This document shows, in pieces, positions 34,501 to 46,471 of a stretch of DNA of 64,000 bases. The translations under genes were made by a program, and so were the position numbers. The stretch is taken from positions 24,789,001 through 24,853,000 of the forward strand of contig OX327706.1 of NCBI GenBank assembly GCA_946807835.1. Reading direction: 5' to 3'. Positions within the stretch are counted from its first letter, which is position 1. Every line of letters begins with the position of its first letter. The notes beneath the pieces were generated by a model. It searched no databases and was not told the DNA's origin. It saw only the letters and a program-made list of their open reading frames with translations. This DNA is from Ailanthus altissimus. Lineage: Eukaryota > Streptophyta > Magnoliopsida > Sapindales > Simaroubaceae.

Positions 34501-35013
34501 TCTTCTAAAAAGTGCAGTACTGAGATTTTAATCACTTGGCCATGTATGTGCAGTTTACAAGGTATTGCATTTGAAGCTTGGAAATCCTGAACATTCATTT
34601 AGGTTAATCCCCTTCAGTGTTTTCCTTGTATCATATATTCATATAGACGTCAAGGTCAAGCAGTTGATTAATAATTAAAACTCATTTTCATCAATTTTCT
34701 TAATATTTCCCGAAGATTCTTAGACTTGCATTATAATCCCTTCTTGACAGTCTGGTTTTTATTTATTTATTTATTTTCATTTCTTTTGAATTCATAATGT
34801 GTTAATGGCTCTTACAGAAATTTGGATTGCAAAAATTTAACAGAAAAGAGAACTCGATAATTTGGATTGCAAAAGTTCTATTTGTATATTTCAGTGTATG
34901 GCTATAATTGTCTTGTTCATTTACAATTGAATTTGAATTTAAAATCCTTAGCAAATCCCCTAAAATTTGGATAAACATATGCAGGATTTCCAAGACTGAA
35001 AAAATGGGGGCCC
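31595..35013. other. Spacer between DUF241 genes 1 and 2
   Basis: No gene was found. About 33,549-33,598 and 33,948-33,997 are a ~50-bp direct repeat ('aaaaattttgattttg' followed by 'tcaaaatat/aataat' and 'aatatataaa'). It brackets 350 bp and could be a small TRIM/MITE-type insertion or a local duplication. The rest is AT-rich, with short frames (32,399-32,903) that have no motif. Confidence 0.45.
33549..33997. repeat. Short direct-repeat-bounded segment
   Basis: Two ~50-bp near-identical copies (33,549-33,598 and 33,948-33,997) lie about 400 bp apart. The interior has no open frame. Confidence 0.4.
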
Positions 35014-35883
35014 CTATCGGAAGATTATGTTCAAAAGAGAGGCTCTTGTTCTAATCAAGCGCCTGAACATGCTCTCCAAGCTTTTCTCAAGCCCTTCAAT
35101 GCTGCTCTCTAAAGCCTTCAAGCTTGTTCGCATGTTCTGCATCTTCTCAATATCATAATTGAATAATGCAATATCTACACTTTCCAATTCATTGACAATA
35201 TCTTGCTTCTTTTCACATGCTATCGCCCCCTTTTGTATCAATTTTGAGACCAGTGACCATCTGCTTTGCTCTGGCCTGGACCCAGTAGCTGACAGGAAGA
35301 GCAAGACGGATAGAAATATACAGCTGCAAATTGCATTAACTTCTCTGAGAACTCGAATCACAGCTGCAAGATGGTGGTCTTGTCCCAGGAGAGGTGAAAC
35401 TCCAAGTTTGTTATCCATTTGCTTCAATGTAAGGATCATTTTCTTGGCATCCTTCTTCATCTTTTTCCTGAAGCAATTGTAGCTAGCAATGCTGTTCTCA
35501 ATGCTTGAATCTCCTTTTCTCCTCCTTCGGAGAGCCGAGTGAAGAGCTTGGACATGTTCCTTAATCTGCAACATGGAATCCCTTGTGATGCCACAAATAT
35601 CTAACAGCTTCACAGAACCATCCAACAATTCATCAATGCATTTCTCCTGTTGGTTATGAGACAGGACTTGTTGTGTTGATGCCATGTTCAAGAGATCACC
35701 CATGCACACATACAACTCCTCCAATCCTGAAAGACTGCTACAAATCGACCCTGATGACAATAATCTTGATGATTCCTCCTGTGTCTTGAACCTGCTCAGC
35801 TCTTCTTCAATACTAATTGTGCTGGGATGTGATCTTGATGGAAAACTAATTGATCTAACATGGTAGTTGTTAGCCATGTTCAT
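35014..35883 (-). CDS. DUF241 family protein (second of three)
   Basis: Single exon, 289 aa (MNMANNYHVRSIS...). It has the family motifs VRSISFPSRSHP, EEELSRFKT, LSGLEELYVCMGDLL, LLDICGITRDSMLQIKEHVQ, LHSALRRRRKGDSSIE, KKMKKDAKK, RWSLVSKLIQKG, and the ending FRRLIRTRASLLNIIF. A second in-frame Met (MANNYHV) six bases downstream could also serve. It is shorter than its neighbours by about 24 residues because the acidic linker before the last helix is reduced. TATAAATA lies 64 bp upstream. The function of the family is unknown. Confidence 0.88.
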   Translation of the reverse strand: MNMANNYHVRSISFPSRSHPSTISIEEELSRFKTQEESSRLLSSGSICSSLSGLEELYVCMGDLLNMASTQQVLSHNQQEKCIDELLDGSVKLLDICGITRDSMLQIKEHVQALHSALRRRRKGDSSIENSIASYNCFRKKMKKDAKKMILTLKQMDNKLGVSPLLGQDHHLAAVIRVLREVNAICSCIFLSVLLFLSATGSRPEQSRWSLVSKLIQKGAIACEKKQDIVNELESVDIALFNYDIEKMQNMRTSLKALESSIEGLEKSLESMFRRLIRTRASLLNIIFR

Positions 35884-35946
35884 TGCTCTATTTTTTCTCA
35901 GGATGAGCTTGAATTTTGAGATGGGTTGTGTGCAATTCTATGACAC

Positions 35947-35954
35947 TATTTATA
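35947..35954 (-). promoter_or_regulatory. TATA box of the second DUF241 gene
   Basis: CCCTATAAATAGTG on the minus strand, 64 bp before ATG 35,883. Confidence 0.65.
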
Positions 35955-36584
35955 GGGACACATAAAAGATAAACAAATGCAACATGTCTGTTTATGCCAA
36001 TGTGGAGGATCATGTGTATGCAGTATGGGGATTCCTTTTGAATGTGGCTTTTCAACTTCCTTTTTGTCATGTTTCTGACCACCAAAAACTTCAACAACCT
36101 TCCTTTTTTTAAAAAAATATTAATTTTGTTTGAAGTGTCTTGCTATCCTGCCATTTTTGTGCCACAAGCTTGCCTCTCCTCTTGCCACATAACCACCCCA
36201 TTTGCTGCATTACGAAATAGGTGGCATGTCTGGGCTGTCTCCATTGAAAGAACCTTCAAATGAAAATTATTAGACAATTAGCTGAAGAAAGATCGAGATC
36301 CGGATTGCAAAATATTTGTTGTTTAGCATGTGATTATGATTCCCAAGACGATAATCATAGGCTTAAATGAGTATTTTATATTGTCTGCACGAGTGGGTTG
36401 TACTCCTCTTGTCTCCAATTTTTCAAGTAAGTGCGTTGCCGTTAATTTTATCATATAAAGGTTTCCCTTCTCATTTAAAAAAAAAAAAAATTCCTTGGCA
36501 ATCGAAAAGGTACACAAATTGAGGACACGTACGTTACTCGTCTTGACAACACGTATCGTAAATATTACGAAAATTAGTGTCATG
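35955..36584. other. Upstream flank of DUF241 gene 2
   Basis: Promoter-proximal AT-rich DNA up to the left border of the gypsy element. The short frames here lack motifs and no gene is supported. Confidence 0.4.
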
Positions 36585-37111
36585 TGTCACAGATTGTTTT
36601 TCGAGATCGTGCGGCCTTAGACGCGTTGCGTGCTAAGCAGTCTAGAAAACTACACAAAGAGAAGAAAGAATAAACACGCCAAGTGTTTGCACGAATGCTC
36701 TCTTATATTGCTGAAGAGAATACAAAGCTATAAGATGAAAAATACAAGTGAGGGTCTCTCCTTTTTATAGTAACAGCCCTATACAATCAATGATTGAGAT
36801 CTAAACGATCTAACGGTGTACATACAAGATGGATAAGTATACTTGAGAATATTCCTAGATGCCATTCTATCTCTTATTGATAGATAAGTATGCTCTAGAA
36901 TATTCTTAGATGCCATTCTACCTTAATTAGAGTTCTAATTAAGGTGAACTACTCTAATAAATCATGGGCTTGGCCCGGTTCTTCACCCATGTCAGTGGGT
37001 CTTCTAGAAGCTCCGGCCCGCGATCCATTCCAGCAGCCCATATAGCCTTTAGGAGGCTTTGTCGCGCACCAAGTGTTCAAGGAAATGCTTGAGAACATTT
37101 GGGGCGTGACA
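36585..37111 (-). repeat. 3' LTR of the chimeric gypsy element (minus orientation)
   Basis: 527 bp, colinear with 41,963-42,482 and with the LTRs of the PAT10-intron element in reverse complement. I judge roughly 4-6% divergence from its partner by eye. Confidence 0.88.
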
Positions 37112-38340
37112 TTCTCCCCCACCAAATTCACGCGACGCCCTCGTCGCGTCTTCACTGAAAATTGCGCACCTCGTTCTTCAATTTGCCGCTGTGCGCTCTC
37201 GAATTTTCGGCGTGCACCAATATCGGGTACCCTTTTCCACTTGACAACGTACTCGTGCCGTGGAGGTGGATTTCTTCTCTGTACCGCCCGTCCGCCTTGA
37301 CTGAGTTTCACTCCGTTGTCATCCCATATAGAAATCCCTAAAGGTCCTCTATTGTGTGGCTCAAATGCTGCACCTCCTGTACCTCTATGGTACTGCTTCC
37401 AACAGCTTGTGGAATGCACTTGATGTAGTCACTGCCGCTGTCTCGAAGGTAACCCCACCTTGTACGAGACATTGCCAACTCTCTTGGCAATAAACCTTGG
37501 TCCCCCGTCCCCACGATCAAGGCCCTTGTAAAGTGGGCGTGCTGACTTGTGTTGTGGTGGAAGTATCGTCTCCATCACCAAAGTCCCATGCACTAGGCTT
37601 AACACACCGCCGCTTGTCTTCAACCCACTTCTTGTACTGCACATTATGTGACGCCTTGGACTTTTGAATGACACCCGCATCCAACAACTCCTCGAGCTTC
37701 CCCTGCAACTCTCCCATCTCCAATGAAGACGTCTGCACCATAGTTGGAAGCGTAATCTCTAGCTCAAACTTTTTCCCATACTCGGTATCACCTTGATGTG
37801 GTTGCACCTGTGGTATGTCAGTTGGCACGACCCCCTTGTGCTCCTCGAGCACTTTCGCAACCCCCATTGGTAGCTTGGCCTCGCCCCTTGTTGCCTTATC
37901 ATCCATCCCTCTCACTGTGGCTGGATGTACTTCTCCTTTGCGCCCACTAACTCCCATAAGTTGAATGGCAGAAAGGATTTTAGTGTTGGCTTTCGGCTGA
38001 GATTGCCCACCCTTGGGCTTGTTTACCGTCGGTATCATGTAAGGCCCTCATTGCATGATGCACACATAGTCGTGTCGAGGAAGCGGCACTACGTCGTATT
38101 GCCTCAAGAACTCTATACCTAACACCACATCGAAATCATCAAGAGGTGCTATAGAGAAATTTACCTCAGCGCGCTATTTGCCCAGGTGAATATCGACCCC
38201 TCGAACCACCCCATCCAGTGGCTTGGCCGCAGCGTTCATTGATTTGAGGAACCCTTCCTCTTTCTCTACATAAAGTCCCAAGCGCCTCGCCTCCGCACGC
38301 TTGATGAAGTTGTGCATCGCGCCCGTATCTACCAGCACAA
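37112..38340 (-). pseudogene. Second protease and deleted pol/chromodomain end (non-autonomous half)
   Basis: Starting at the junction, the minus strand reads [20 protein letters not shown] (intact DTG), then the protease body with stops (38,174 and about 38,045). Next come [13 protein letters not shown] and the pre-RT peptide [17 protein letters not shown] joined directly to SHNVQYKKWVEDK. Last comes the chromodomain-like HEYVVKWKRVPDIG (about 37,230-37,270) and the tail ending before the 3' LTR. Order and joints match 13,180-14,401 of the intronic element. Confidence 0.8.
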
Positions 38341-40023
38341 TGATAGTTCCACACCCCTCGAACTTCGGCAAGGCTGCGATAAAATCCATAGAGATGCTTT
38401 CCCAAGGTCTCTTCGGTATGGGCAGTGGCTCCAATAGCCCTGCGGGACTCCGTTGCTCGACCTTGTCCCGTTGGCACACAAGACAAGTCTTGACAAACTG
38501 CTCTATCTCTTTCCGCATGTGTGGCCAGTAGTAAACTGTCTCCAATAGGGCACGTGTGCACGCTGGCCTGGATGTCCTGCTCATTTGGTGTCGTGACACT
38601 CTTTAATAAGGTTACGCCGCAAGTTCTCCCACTTTGGCACATATACCCGGCGTCCCTTGGTGTAGAGAAGCCCATCTTCTACCCAAAACCGCTGAGTCTT
38701 TCCCTCTTGTGCTTGAATGGCGAGCTGTGTGGTTACGGGATCATACTTCATCCCCTCATGAAATAGGCCAAGCAAATCACCTTCCAGCTTGCTGATAGCT
38801 GTTAACTCGACCTTCCGGCTTAAGGCGTCCGCCACCACGTTCACCTTTCCCGGTTTGTACTCAAGCTCGTAATCGAACTCCGCCAGAAAGTCCTGCTACC
38901 TAGCTTGCTTCGGGCTGAGTTTCTTCTGACTTTGGAAGTAACTCGTTGCTATGTTTTCCGTTATCACCACGAACCTTGCCCCAAGCAGATAATGTCGCCA
39001 AGTGTGCAGACAATGGATGACCCCCGTCTTCTCCTTTTCCTGCACCGTATAGCGCCTCTCCGTCTTATTGAGCTTTCGGCTCTCATATGCGATCGGATGG
39101 TCCTGCTGCATTAATACACCACCAATAGCAAAATCAGATGCATCAGTATGTACCTCATACGATAACAGGTGATTCGGTAATGCTAAGACTGGTTCTTCGA
39201 TCACTGCTGACTTTAGTCGATCAAAAGCCCATTGGCACTCCTTACTCCACTCCCACGCCTTAGTCTTCTTTAGTAGGTTGGTAAGGGGTGCTGCAATGGT
39301 GGAGTAGCTCTTGATAAACCTCCGGTAATAGTTGACTAACCCAAGAAAAGACCGCAGCTCGGTAACTTTCGTGGGTGCCTCCCAATCCACAATGGCGCGA
39401 ATCTTCGCCTTGTCCATCATTAACCTGCCCTCTTTGATCTTGTGACCCAAAAAGTCTACCTCCGGCTTGGCAAACGAGCACTTCTCCCTCTTCACATACA
39501 GCTCATTCTCACAGAGCACCTTCAAGACAGATTTCAGGTGTTCCACGTGCTCTTCGAGAGTGTTGCTGTAGATGACGATGTCGTCTAAGTACACCACGAC
39601 GAACTTGTCAAGAAATGACTGGAGTATGTTGTTCATCAGTGTGCAGAAAGTGGCTGACGCATTGGTGAGGCCAAATAGCATGACCAGAAACTCAAAGGCC
39701 CTATAACGTGTCACACAGGTGGTTTTCGGCTCATCTCCCTCGGCTATCCGCACCTGATGGTAACCTGACCGCAAATCCAGCTTCGAGAAATACTTTGCCT
39801 GCCCCAACTGTTCAAACAAGTTAGCAATTAAAGGAATGGGATACCTATTTTTGACAGTGACCTTGTTCAGCGCCCGGTAGTCTATGCATAACCGCAATGA
39901 TCCGTCGTGCTTGTGCTGGAAAAGCACGGGCGCGCCGTAAGGCGCCTTTGATGGCTGGATAAACCCTGCATTTAGTAACTCCTTGAGCTGCTTCCGCAAC
40001 TCTGCTAATTCTGGTGGAGACAT
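38174..40023 (-). pseudogene. Gypsy pol: RT, RNase H and partial integrase
   Basis: The RT is almost intact (38,896-40,023). It shows [21 protein letters not shown], the YLDD catalytic box (about 39,577-39,591) and FLGHKI. It is followed by RNase H ([14 protein letters not shown]). A stop separates it from VVADALSRK and the integrase zinc-binding region (ECHDTK ... CLVCQRDK), where frames shift near 38,585. The integrase core is cut after SMDFIAALPKFEGCGTIIVL and runs in frame into a protease sequence. The catalytic D,D35E core and chromodomain of this copy are therefore missing. Confidence 0.85.
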
Positions 40024-40205
40024 TCGGTATGGGCTTTGGCTGGAGGTTTAGCTCCTGGCTCTAGCTCGATCTCGTGATCAATTGCCCGTCTTGGTGGTAA
40101 TTTCTGTGGTAGTGCTGCTGGCATCACGTCCTGGTGCTGCTTGAGCACTTTCGTGATTTCTGCTGGCAGCTCCTCTTCGCCTCCGTACGCCTCATCATCT
40201 GCCTC

Positions 40206-41968
40206 TCATATCGTGGCGAGGTATGTCTCTTCTCCCCGCTTAGCTCCTTTCTTCAGTTGTATGACGGACAGGAGAGTAGTGTGGGCGTTGGGCTTGGATT
40301 GCCCACCTGTTGGCTTGTTTACTATCGGCACCATGCATGGTCCTCCCTCCAGGATGCATACATAGTTGTGTCGGGGAAGTGTCACCACATTAAATTGCCG
40401 CAGAAAATCCATACCAAGAACAGCATCAAAATCATCGAGAGGGGCTACTGAAAAGTTTACTTTACCGCTCCATTTTCCGAGGCTCATTTCAACTCCACGA
40501 ATGACCCCGTCTAGTGGCTTGATTGCGGCATTCACGGCATTGAGGTAGCCAATCCCCTTCTCCACCTTGAGGCCCAAGCGTACTGCTTCCGCATACTTCA
40601 TAAAGTTGTGCGTAGCTCCAGTATCTATTAGCGCTTGAGTCCTCTTCCCGCTAATATAGGCTTCAACGTACATCAGCGCCTTTTCTGTTGGCTCGCGGGC
40701 TGCCCGCTTGGCATTGAGCAACTGTAAACATCCCAATTGTCCCTGTTCGCCCGCTTGTTGAGTCTCCAACATCGCGTTGATAGCCTTCTTCTTTGGACAG
40801 TCCTTCACCCAATGATCCCCATCGCAAAGGAAGCAGCTAGATCTCTGCTTTCTCCCGCCGTTGCGCTTCTGCTTTCTCCCTGTGGGCGGTTCACCTTTCC
40901 CCTCCTTATCCTGCGGAGGTTGAGACTCCCTGGTTCCCCCACCTTTGTTGTAATTGGGCTTCGAATTTTTGGACTTCCCCGCATCACCATTGCGGTAATC
41001 AGTGAGCGTTTCTGCCAATGTGAGGGCGTCGGATATGTTCTGCACTCCACGCCATCTCAGCTCATTGGACGCCCATGTTTGTAACCCATCAAGGAAGTTG
41101 AACAGCAAGTCTTCTTCACTCATATTGGGGATCTGCAGCATCAACAATGAGTACTCCTCAACGTACTCGTCAATCGACTTGTTCTGTCTCAACTCCTTTA
41201 GACGCTTCCTAGCATCGTGCGCCACATTCTTTGGATAGAATTGGCGTTTCAACTCCTGTTGTAACTCTGTCCAGGTATTGATGGTGCAGGTACCCTTGCG
41301 AATTTCCTCGCTCTTCCTACCCACAGAATTGCATGATTAGAGAGATATAGGGTCGCGGTGTTTACCTTATCCTCGTCCCGTACGCCTAGGGCGTCGAAGT
41401 ATCTCTCCATCTGCCAAAAGTAATTATCGAGCTCCTTGGCGTTCCGCTTTCCGCTGAACTCCTTGGGCTTAGGAGCATCGACTCTCAGTGCAGACACCGT
41501 TACTTGAGCGGCGACAGACCCGTTCGCCACCATCCGCTTGCACAGCACCACATCTTCCTTGACAGATTCGAGCCCACGGTGTAGCTCCCCTACTTGGGCC
41601 TGAATACTGTCCATTGTGGTGAGGATGCTCTTCTGAAAAGCTTTAACCCAGTCTCGCTGCTTATCGGCGTAAGCCTCGATGAATGTGCTGATGAGGGTGC
41701 GCAGCTCGTCTCCCTGAGCGTTGAGGCCCCCCTAGATCTTCTCTACTTGCTGCTCCAGCTCTCCAAGGCGATCTGCCGCCTTCCCGACAGCGCCGCTGAG
41801 TGCTCTCACCATACCCCCCACATCCTGACCTGGATCTGCTGATTTCTCGCGAGACGCCACGCCGTGCTTCTTAGCTTTGAGGTTCCGACCCCTCTCTTTA
41901 GTCAAATTTGATGGTACGCCGTCTTTCTCCATCTCTGAACTGAACTTGGCTTTGATACCAACTGTCAT
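40206..41968 (-). pseudogene. Gypsy gag and first protease
   Basis: Gag starts near 41,933 ([15 protein letters not shown]), has an in-frame TAG near 41,735 and a frameshift near 41,290. It continues through [27 protein letters not shown] and the [13 protein letters not shown] knuckle to an aspartic protease with intact DTG (LIDTGATHNFM, near 40,600). The region 40,024-40,205 links to the RT but is in another frame. It is homologous to 11,868-13,712 yet clearly a different sublineage: the two protease copies within this one element differ more from each other than the second copy does from the PAT10-intron element. Confidence 0.85.
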
Positions 41969-42482
41969 GGACTGTTTTTCGAGACCGTGCAGCCTTAGAC
42001 GCGTTGCGTGCTAAGCAGCCTAGAAAACTACACAAAGAGAAGAAAGAATAAGCACGCCAAGTGTTTGCACGAATGCTCTCTTATATTGCTAAAGAGAATA
42101 CAAAGCTATGAGATGAAAAATATGAGTGAGGGTCTCTCCCTTTTATAGTAACAGCCCTATACAATCAATAGCTGAGATCTAAACGATCTAACGGTGTACA
42201 TACAAGATGGATAAGTATACTTTAGAATATTCCTAGATGTCATTCTATCTCTTATTGATGGATAAGTATGCTTTAGAATATTCCTAAATGCCATTAATTA
42301 GAGTTCTAATTAAGGTGAACTACTCTAATAAATCATGGGCTTGGCCCGGTTCTTCACCCATGTCAGTGGGTCTTCTAGAAGCTCCGGCCCGCGATCTATT
42401 CCAGCAGCCCATATAGCCTTTAGGAGGCTTTGTCGAGCACCAAGTGTTCGAGAAAATACTTGAGAACACTTGGGGTGTGACA
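41963..42482 (-). repeat. 5' LTR of the chimeric gypsy element (minus orientation)
   Basis: 520 bp, TGTCA...GTGACA. Its 7-bp shortfall against the other LTR comes mainly from a small deletion near 42,295. Confidence 0.88.
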
Positions 42483-42661
42483 CATGGCATAAGGCATTGG
42501 ACATGTTGCCACAGGAGTCAGGTGGTGCTTTGTAATGCCTGTAGCTTGTGAAGTAGTAACAACAAAACGTTGCTCAGGTATTGAAATTTTTAGGAATCAA
42601 TCGCCCATCATTACTATTTTTATATTCTACTACCGACACAACAGGAACTGATACCAACACT

Positions 42662-43107
42662 TATTGGGTATTATATAATAAGATGTACTTATATATATTA
42701 ATTAATTATATATTATTTATTATTTATTTTGTTGTCAATTAAAAATGATTAAATAAAATTTATTTATTATTAAATTTTTATGGCATCACGTATGACAGGA
42801 ACTTTAATGTGTAGAGACTCAGTTATTTTATTTTATTTTATAATAGACTAAAATAAAATAAAATATTATAAATAATAGATTGAGGTCCTCAGTCTAAATC
42901 CTAACGTGTTGTTCATTCACATCCCATCAATGGGTGACGACAGCTTTTCTCTCGTAAAAAAAAAAGTTTAGACGTGAAAGACATTAACTATAATTTTTCT
43001 ATTTTTTCATGGATTCAGGTACGCTTCCGATTTTATTCTTCTTAATGATTTAACATGAGATCTTAACTATGATGATACTTTTATTAATTAAAATTTTTTA
43101 TCTAATA
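42662..43107 (+). repeat. 5' LTR of the nested-host copia element
   Basis: 446 bp, colinear with 58,223-58,657 ('gattaaataaaatttatttattatta', 'tcctaacgtgttgttcattcac' and so on). Confidence 0.88.
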
Positions 43108-44508
43108 AATAATATCAGAGCAGTTTCATGTTAAATCATTAAAAGAGAATTTTACATATCAAATTAATTAAATTTGATTTAACATATTATTAAATTTAGT
43201 TCGTCATAATCATTATGCAGGATGTGATTTTAATTTTGAATTATCAAAAAAAAAAATTCTGTACCGCGTAATATATTAATTCTCCATGCGGCCAAAAACA
43301 AAAAAAGGGCAAGTTGAATTCGCAAGTTGAATTCAACTTTATATATTTGCTTTTAACATATAACATATATGCAGTATTGATTTGCCATTATTATATTATA
43401 TTATTATGTCAAATTCAATGCATGTGTCGGATTGCCATCTAACAATATTTTTATTTTATATCAATTATTATGATGCAATGATTGAATGTATATAACTTTT
43501 CCTTTTTTATACGGATTGCTTGCTATGAATTAGATTGATAGAAATGATATAATGAATATTAAGTTCATTTCGGTATTCATTTTTTATGAATAAAAAAAAA
43601 AATTTAAATGCGTAAATAAAGAAAATAAATAAATAAAAAAGAGTAGAAGTTGAAATTTATTCAAAATTAAATTAATAATGTCAATTTTAATGAAATTTTT
43701 TTTAATTGTAGTACACGTCAGATAGTTAGTATTCACAAATTTTAAGAGTTTATTAAATTAAATTTATATGTCTCATAAAGATTTTACAGGGCCTAAATTT
43801 TTATACCCAATATACTAATCAAATCAAGTGAGTTAGGATGGACCTAGACCCATTTTGGGTTTAAGTTATTGGATAAAATTTAAAGTTTGGGTAATTCGAA
43901 AAGGTTAGGCTTGACCTAACCCAATCACTTTGGTCTTTACCCATTTCTATTCAGTCCTAATTTTGACATAAATTGATTGTTGACTTTGACTTTGACTTTG
44001 CCCTTGATCATTCTATTTTTTTTCTTCTTTTTTTTCTCCATTTTCGTACAAACTAATATCCACTATTTTAAATTAAATTAAATTGAATTAAAATGTCACC
44101 AAAATGACCCCTTTTATGCAGATTTAGTTATTTTAAAATATGTAAGTGTTATTAAAGAAAATAAATAATTGTGTTTAAATTTATGCGAAAAATAATCGGC
44201 CAAAAAAAAGATTATTTTTTGGCCAAATAATAAACACATGTGACAGTAAATATGTGATAAACTTTGGCACTTTCTATGCATATAATATATCGGTCCAAAA
44301 AAAGACGTATTATTGGCAGGATCTATTATCAATGTTTATTGTCCAAGTTTTTTTTAGAGTACCGTTTACAAATTGTTATTTCTGTCCAAAGACTAAATAG
44401 CAATGTTGTGTTTGGTATCTTATAATGGCCCAATTTATTATATCTTATGCCATGTGTTTATATGAATGTATGATTTAATGACATGGTTATTGATTGTAAG
44501 TTTTTTGT
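43108..44508 (+). other. Copia leader region
   Basis: About 1.4 kb separates the LTR from gag, which is long for copia. Part of it (43,800-43,930, GGGTTTAAG/GACCTAACCC words) resembles the GGGTCGGGT-type repeat of the 16.7-kb and 19.9-kb segments and may be an insertion. A (TGACTT)n-like run lies near 43,983. A pyrimidine tract ending in CAG at 44,519 just before the gag open frame could be a splice acceptor. Confidence 0.4.
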
Positions 44509-46471
44509 TTGTTCTATACAGTAAATGCTTCTTCTATATCTGCCAACTTGAACAACATTCTAATGCTTAACGGCACTAACTTTAGGAAATGGAAGGAGCA
44601 CATTACCATTGTGCTTGGGTGTATGGATCTATACTATGCAATCCGGATGGAAGAACCTCCCGCCCCTACTGATAGTAGTACTGCTGAACAAAGGGCACTT
44701 TATGAAAAATGGGAGCGTTCTAACCGTATGAGTTTGATGATCATGAAGCACTCTATTCCATATACCATCAGGGGCGCAGTGCCTGAGGAAGAAAATGCTA
44801 AAAATTTCCTGAGCCAAATAGTAGACCGATTCGCAGTATTGAAAAGGTCGAAACAAGCACCATTTTGTCTAAGCTTGTTTCAATGCGGTATAAAGGCAAA
44901 GAAAATATAAGGGAGTACATTATGAAAATGTCTAATCTTGTTACAAGATTAAGGGCACTAAAGTTAGAATTGTCTGATGAGATTCTCGTGCACTTGGTCT
45001 TGATCTCTCTTCCTGTACAATAAAGTCCTTTTAAGATAAGTTATAATACTCAAAAGGAAAAATGGACTCTTAATGAGCTCATTACTCAATATGTGCAAGA
45101 GAAAGAGAGATTGAAACAAGAAAAGATAGAGAGTGCTCATTTAGCAACTTCTTCCAATGCTGCCAACAAGAAAAGGAAGTGGAATAATAAAGGAAAAAGA
45201 GCTGCAGACATTGGAACTTCATAGCCTAAGGTGCAAAAGAAATAGAATACTGAAATCTCTTGTTATTTTTGCAAGAAAGTTGGACATGTGAAGAAGGATT
45301 GTTTCAAGTATGCAAAATGGCTTGACAAAAAGGGTAAACTTCTCAACTTTATTTGTTCAGAAGTTAATTTGACTTTAGTACCAAGTCACACTTGGTGGAT
45401 AGATACGGGTGCAACTACTCACATAAGTGTGACTATGCAGAGTTGTTTAAGGAGTCGACCGTCAACTGATGCTGAAAGATTCATCTATGTGGGTGATGGC
45501 AACAAGGTTCCTGTTGAGGCAATTGGATTATTTAGATTACTAATAGAATCTGGTTATTATTTGGATTTACATGAGACATTTTATGTACCGTTATTTAGAC
45601 GAAATTTAGTTTCTATTTCTTATTTGAACAAATTCGGTTACTCTTGTTCTTTTGGAAATGAAAAGTTTAGTCTCTTTCAGAATTCAAATATTATTGGTAC
45701 CGGTTCTTTAGTTGATAATTTATATCAATTGGATCTTCATGCCTCACAAATTAATGAAACCTTACATGTAAGCAATTATGGTATAAAGCGCAAATTAATT
45801 AATGAGAATTCTTATATGTTATGGTATAAGCGTTTAGGACATATTTCTAAATAAAGAATTCAAAGGCTTGTGTCAGAAGGAATTCTAAATTCCCTTGATT
45901 TTTCAGATTTTAAAATATGTATTGAATGCATTAAGGGAAAACAAACAAATATTAGAAAAGTTGGTGCCAACAAAAGTTCAAACGTTTTGGAATTAATTCA
46001 TACTGATATTTGTGGTCCATTCCCTACGGCTTCTTGGAATGGTCAATAATATTTTATTACTTTCATAGACTATTGTTCTCGTTATGAGTATCTATATTTG
46101 ATTCATGAGAAGTCTCAATCATTGGATGTTTTCAAAGCCTATAAAGCTGAAGTTAAAAATTAGCTTGGCAAGAAAATTAAAGCCGTTAAATCTGACTGTG
46201 GTGGTGAGTTCTATGGCAGATATGACGGATTAGGTAAACAACGTCCAAGCCCTTTTGCGAGGTATTTACAAGAATGTGGCATTATTCCTCAATACACCAT
46301 GCCAGTGACTTCAAGTCAAAATGGTGTAGCTGAGAGACAAAATCGGACCCTAAAGGATATGGTAAGAAGTATGATAAATCATTCTTCTTTACCAGAATTT
46401 CTTTGGGGTGAAGCCTTAAAAACTGCAGTATATATCCTTAATCGAGTTCTAAGTAAAGCAGTAGCTAAAAC
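44509..46471 (+). pseudogene. Copia gag-protease-integrase, 5' half of split polyprotein
   Basis: Gag (44,509-44,910, LNGTNFRKWKEHITIVLGCM) breaks at a frameshift or stop. A CCHC knuckle (CYFCKKVGHVKKDC) lies near 45,265 and a protease with WWIDTGATTHIS near 45,393. Then follow GAG-pre-integrase (LWYKRLGHISK) and the integrase core with D (HTDICGPF), D (DCGGEF) and E (AERQNRT). Stops lie at about 45,852, 46,047 and 46,161. The frame ends at VLSKAVAKT, where the nested element begins. Confidence 0.88.

Larger units (their letters stand above)
36585..42482 (-). mobile_element. Chimeric Ty3/gypsy (chromovirus-like) retrotransposon
   Basis: Read on the minus strand, its LTRs are 41,963-42,482 (5') and 36,585-37,111 (3'). 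Both have TGTCAC/GTGACA ends and are flanked by a 4-bp CATG duplication (36,581-36,584 and 42,483-42,486). A PBS-like TTGGTATCAAAGC lies at about 41,949-41,961 and a purine tract (GGTGGGGGAGAA) abuts the 3' LTR at about 37,112. The interior holds gag-protease-RT-RNase H-N-terminal integrase of an autonomous copy. This is followed, in mid-integrase at about 38,326-38,338, by a second protease region. After that comes the same RT/integrase-deleted 3' half found in the PAT10 intron element. It is inactive, with frameshifts and stops. Confidence 0.9.

Noticed and set aside
42483..42661. A host gene split by the two adjacent retrotransposons
   Set aside because: Joining 42,483-42,661 with the DNA right of 58,662 gives no long frame or recognisable protein.
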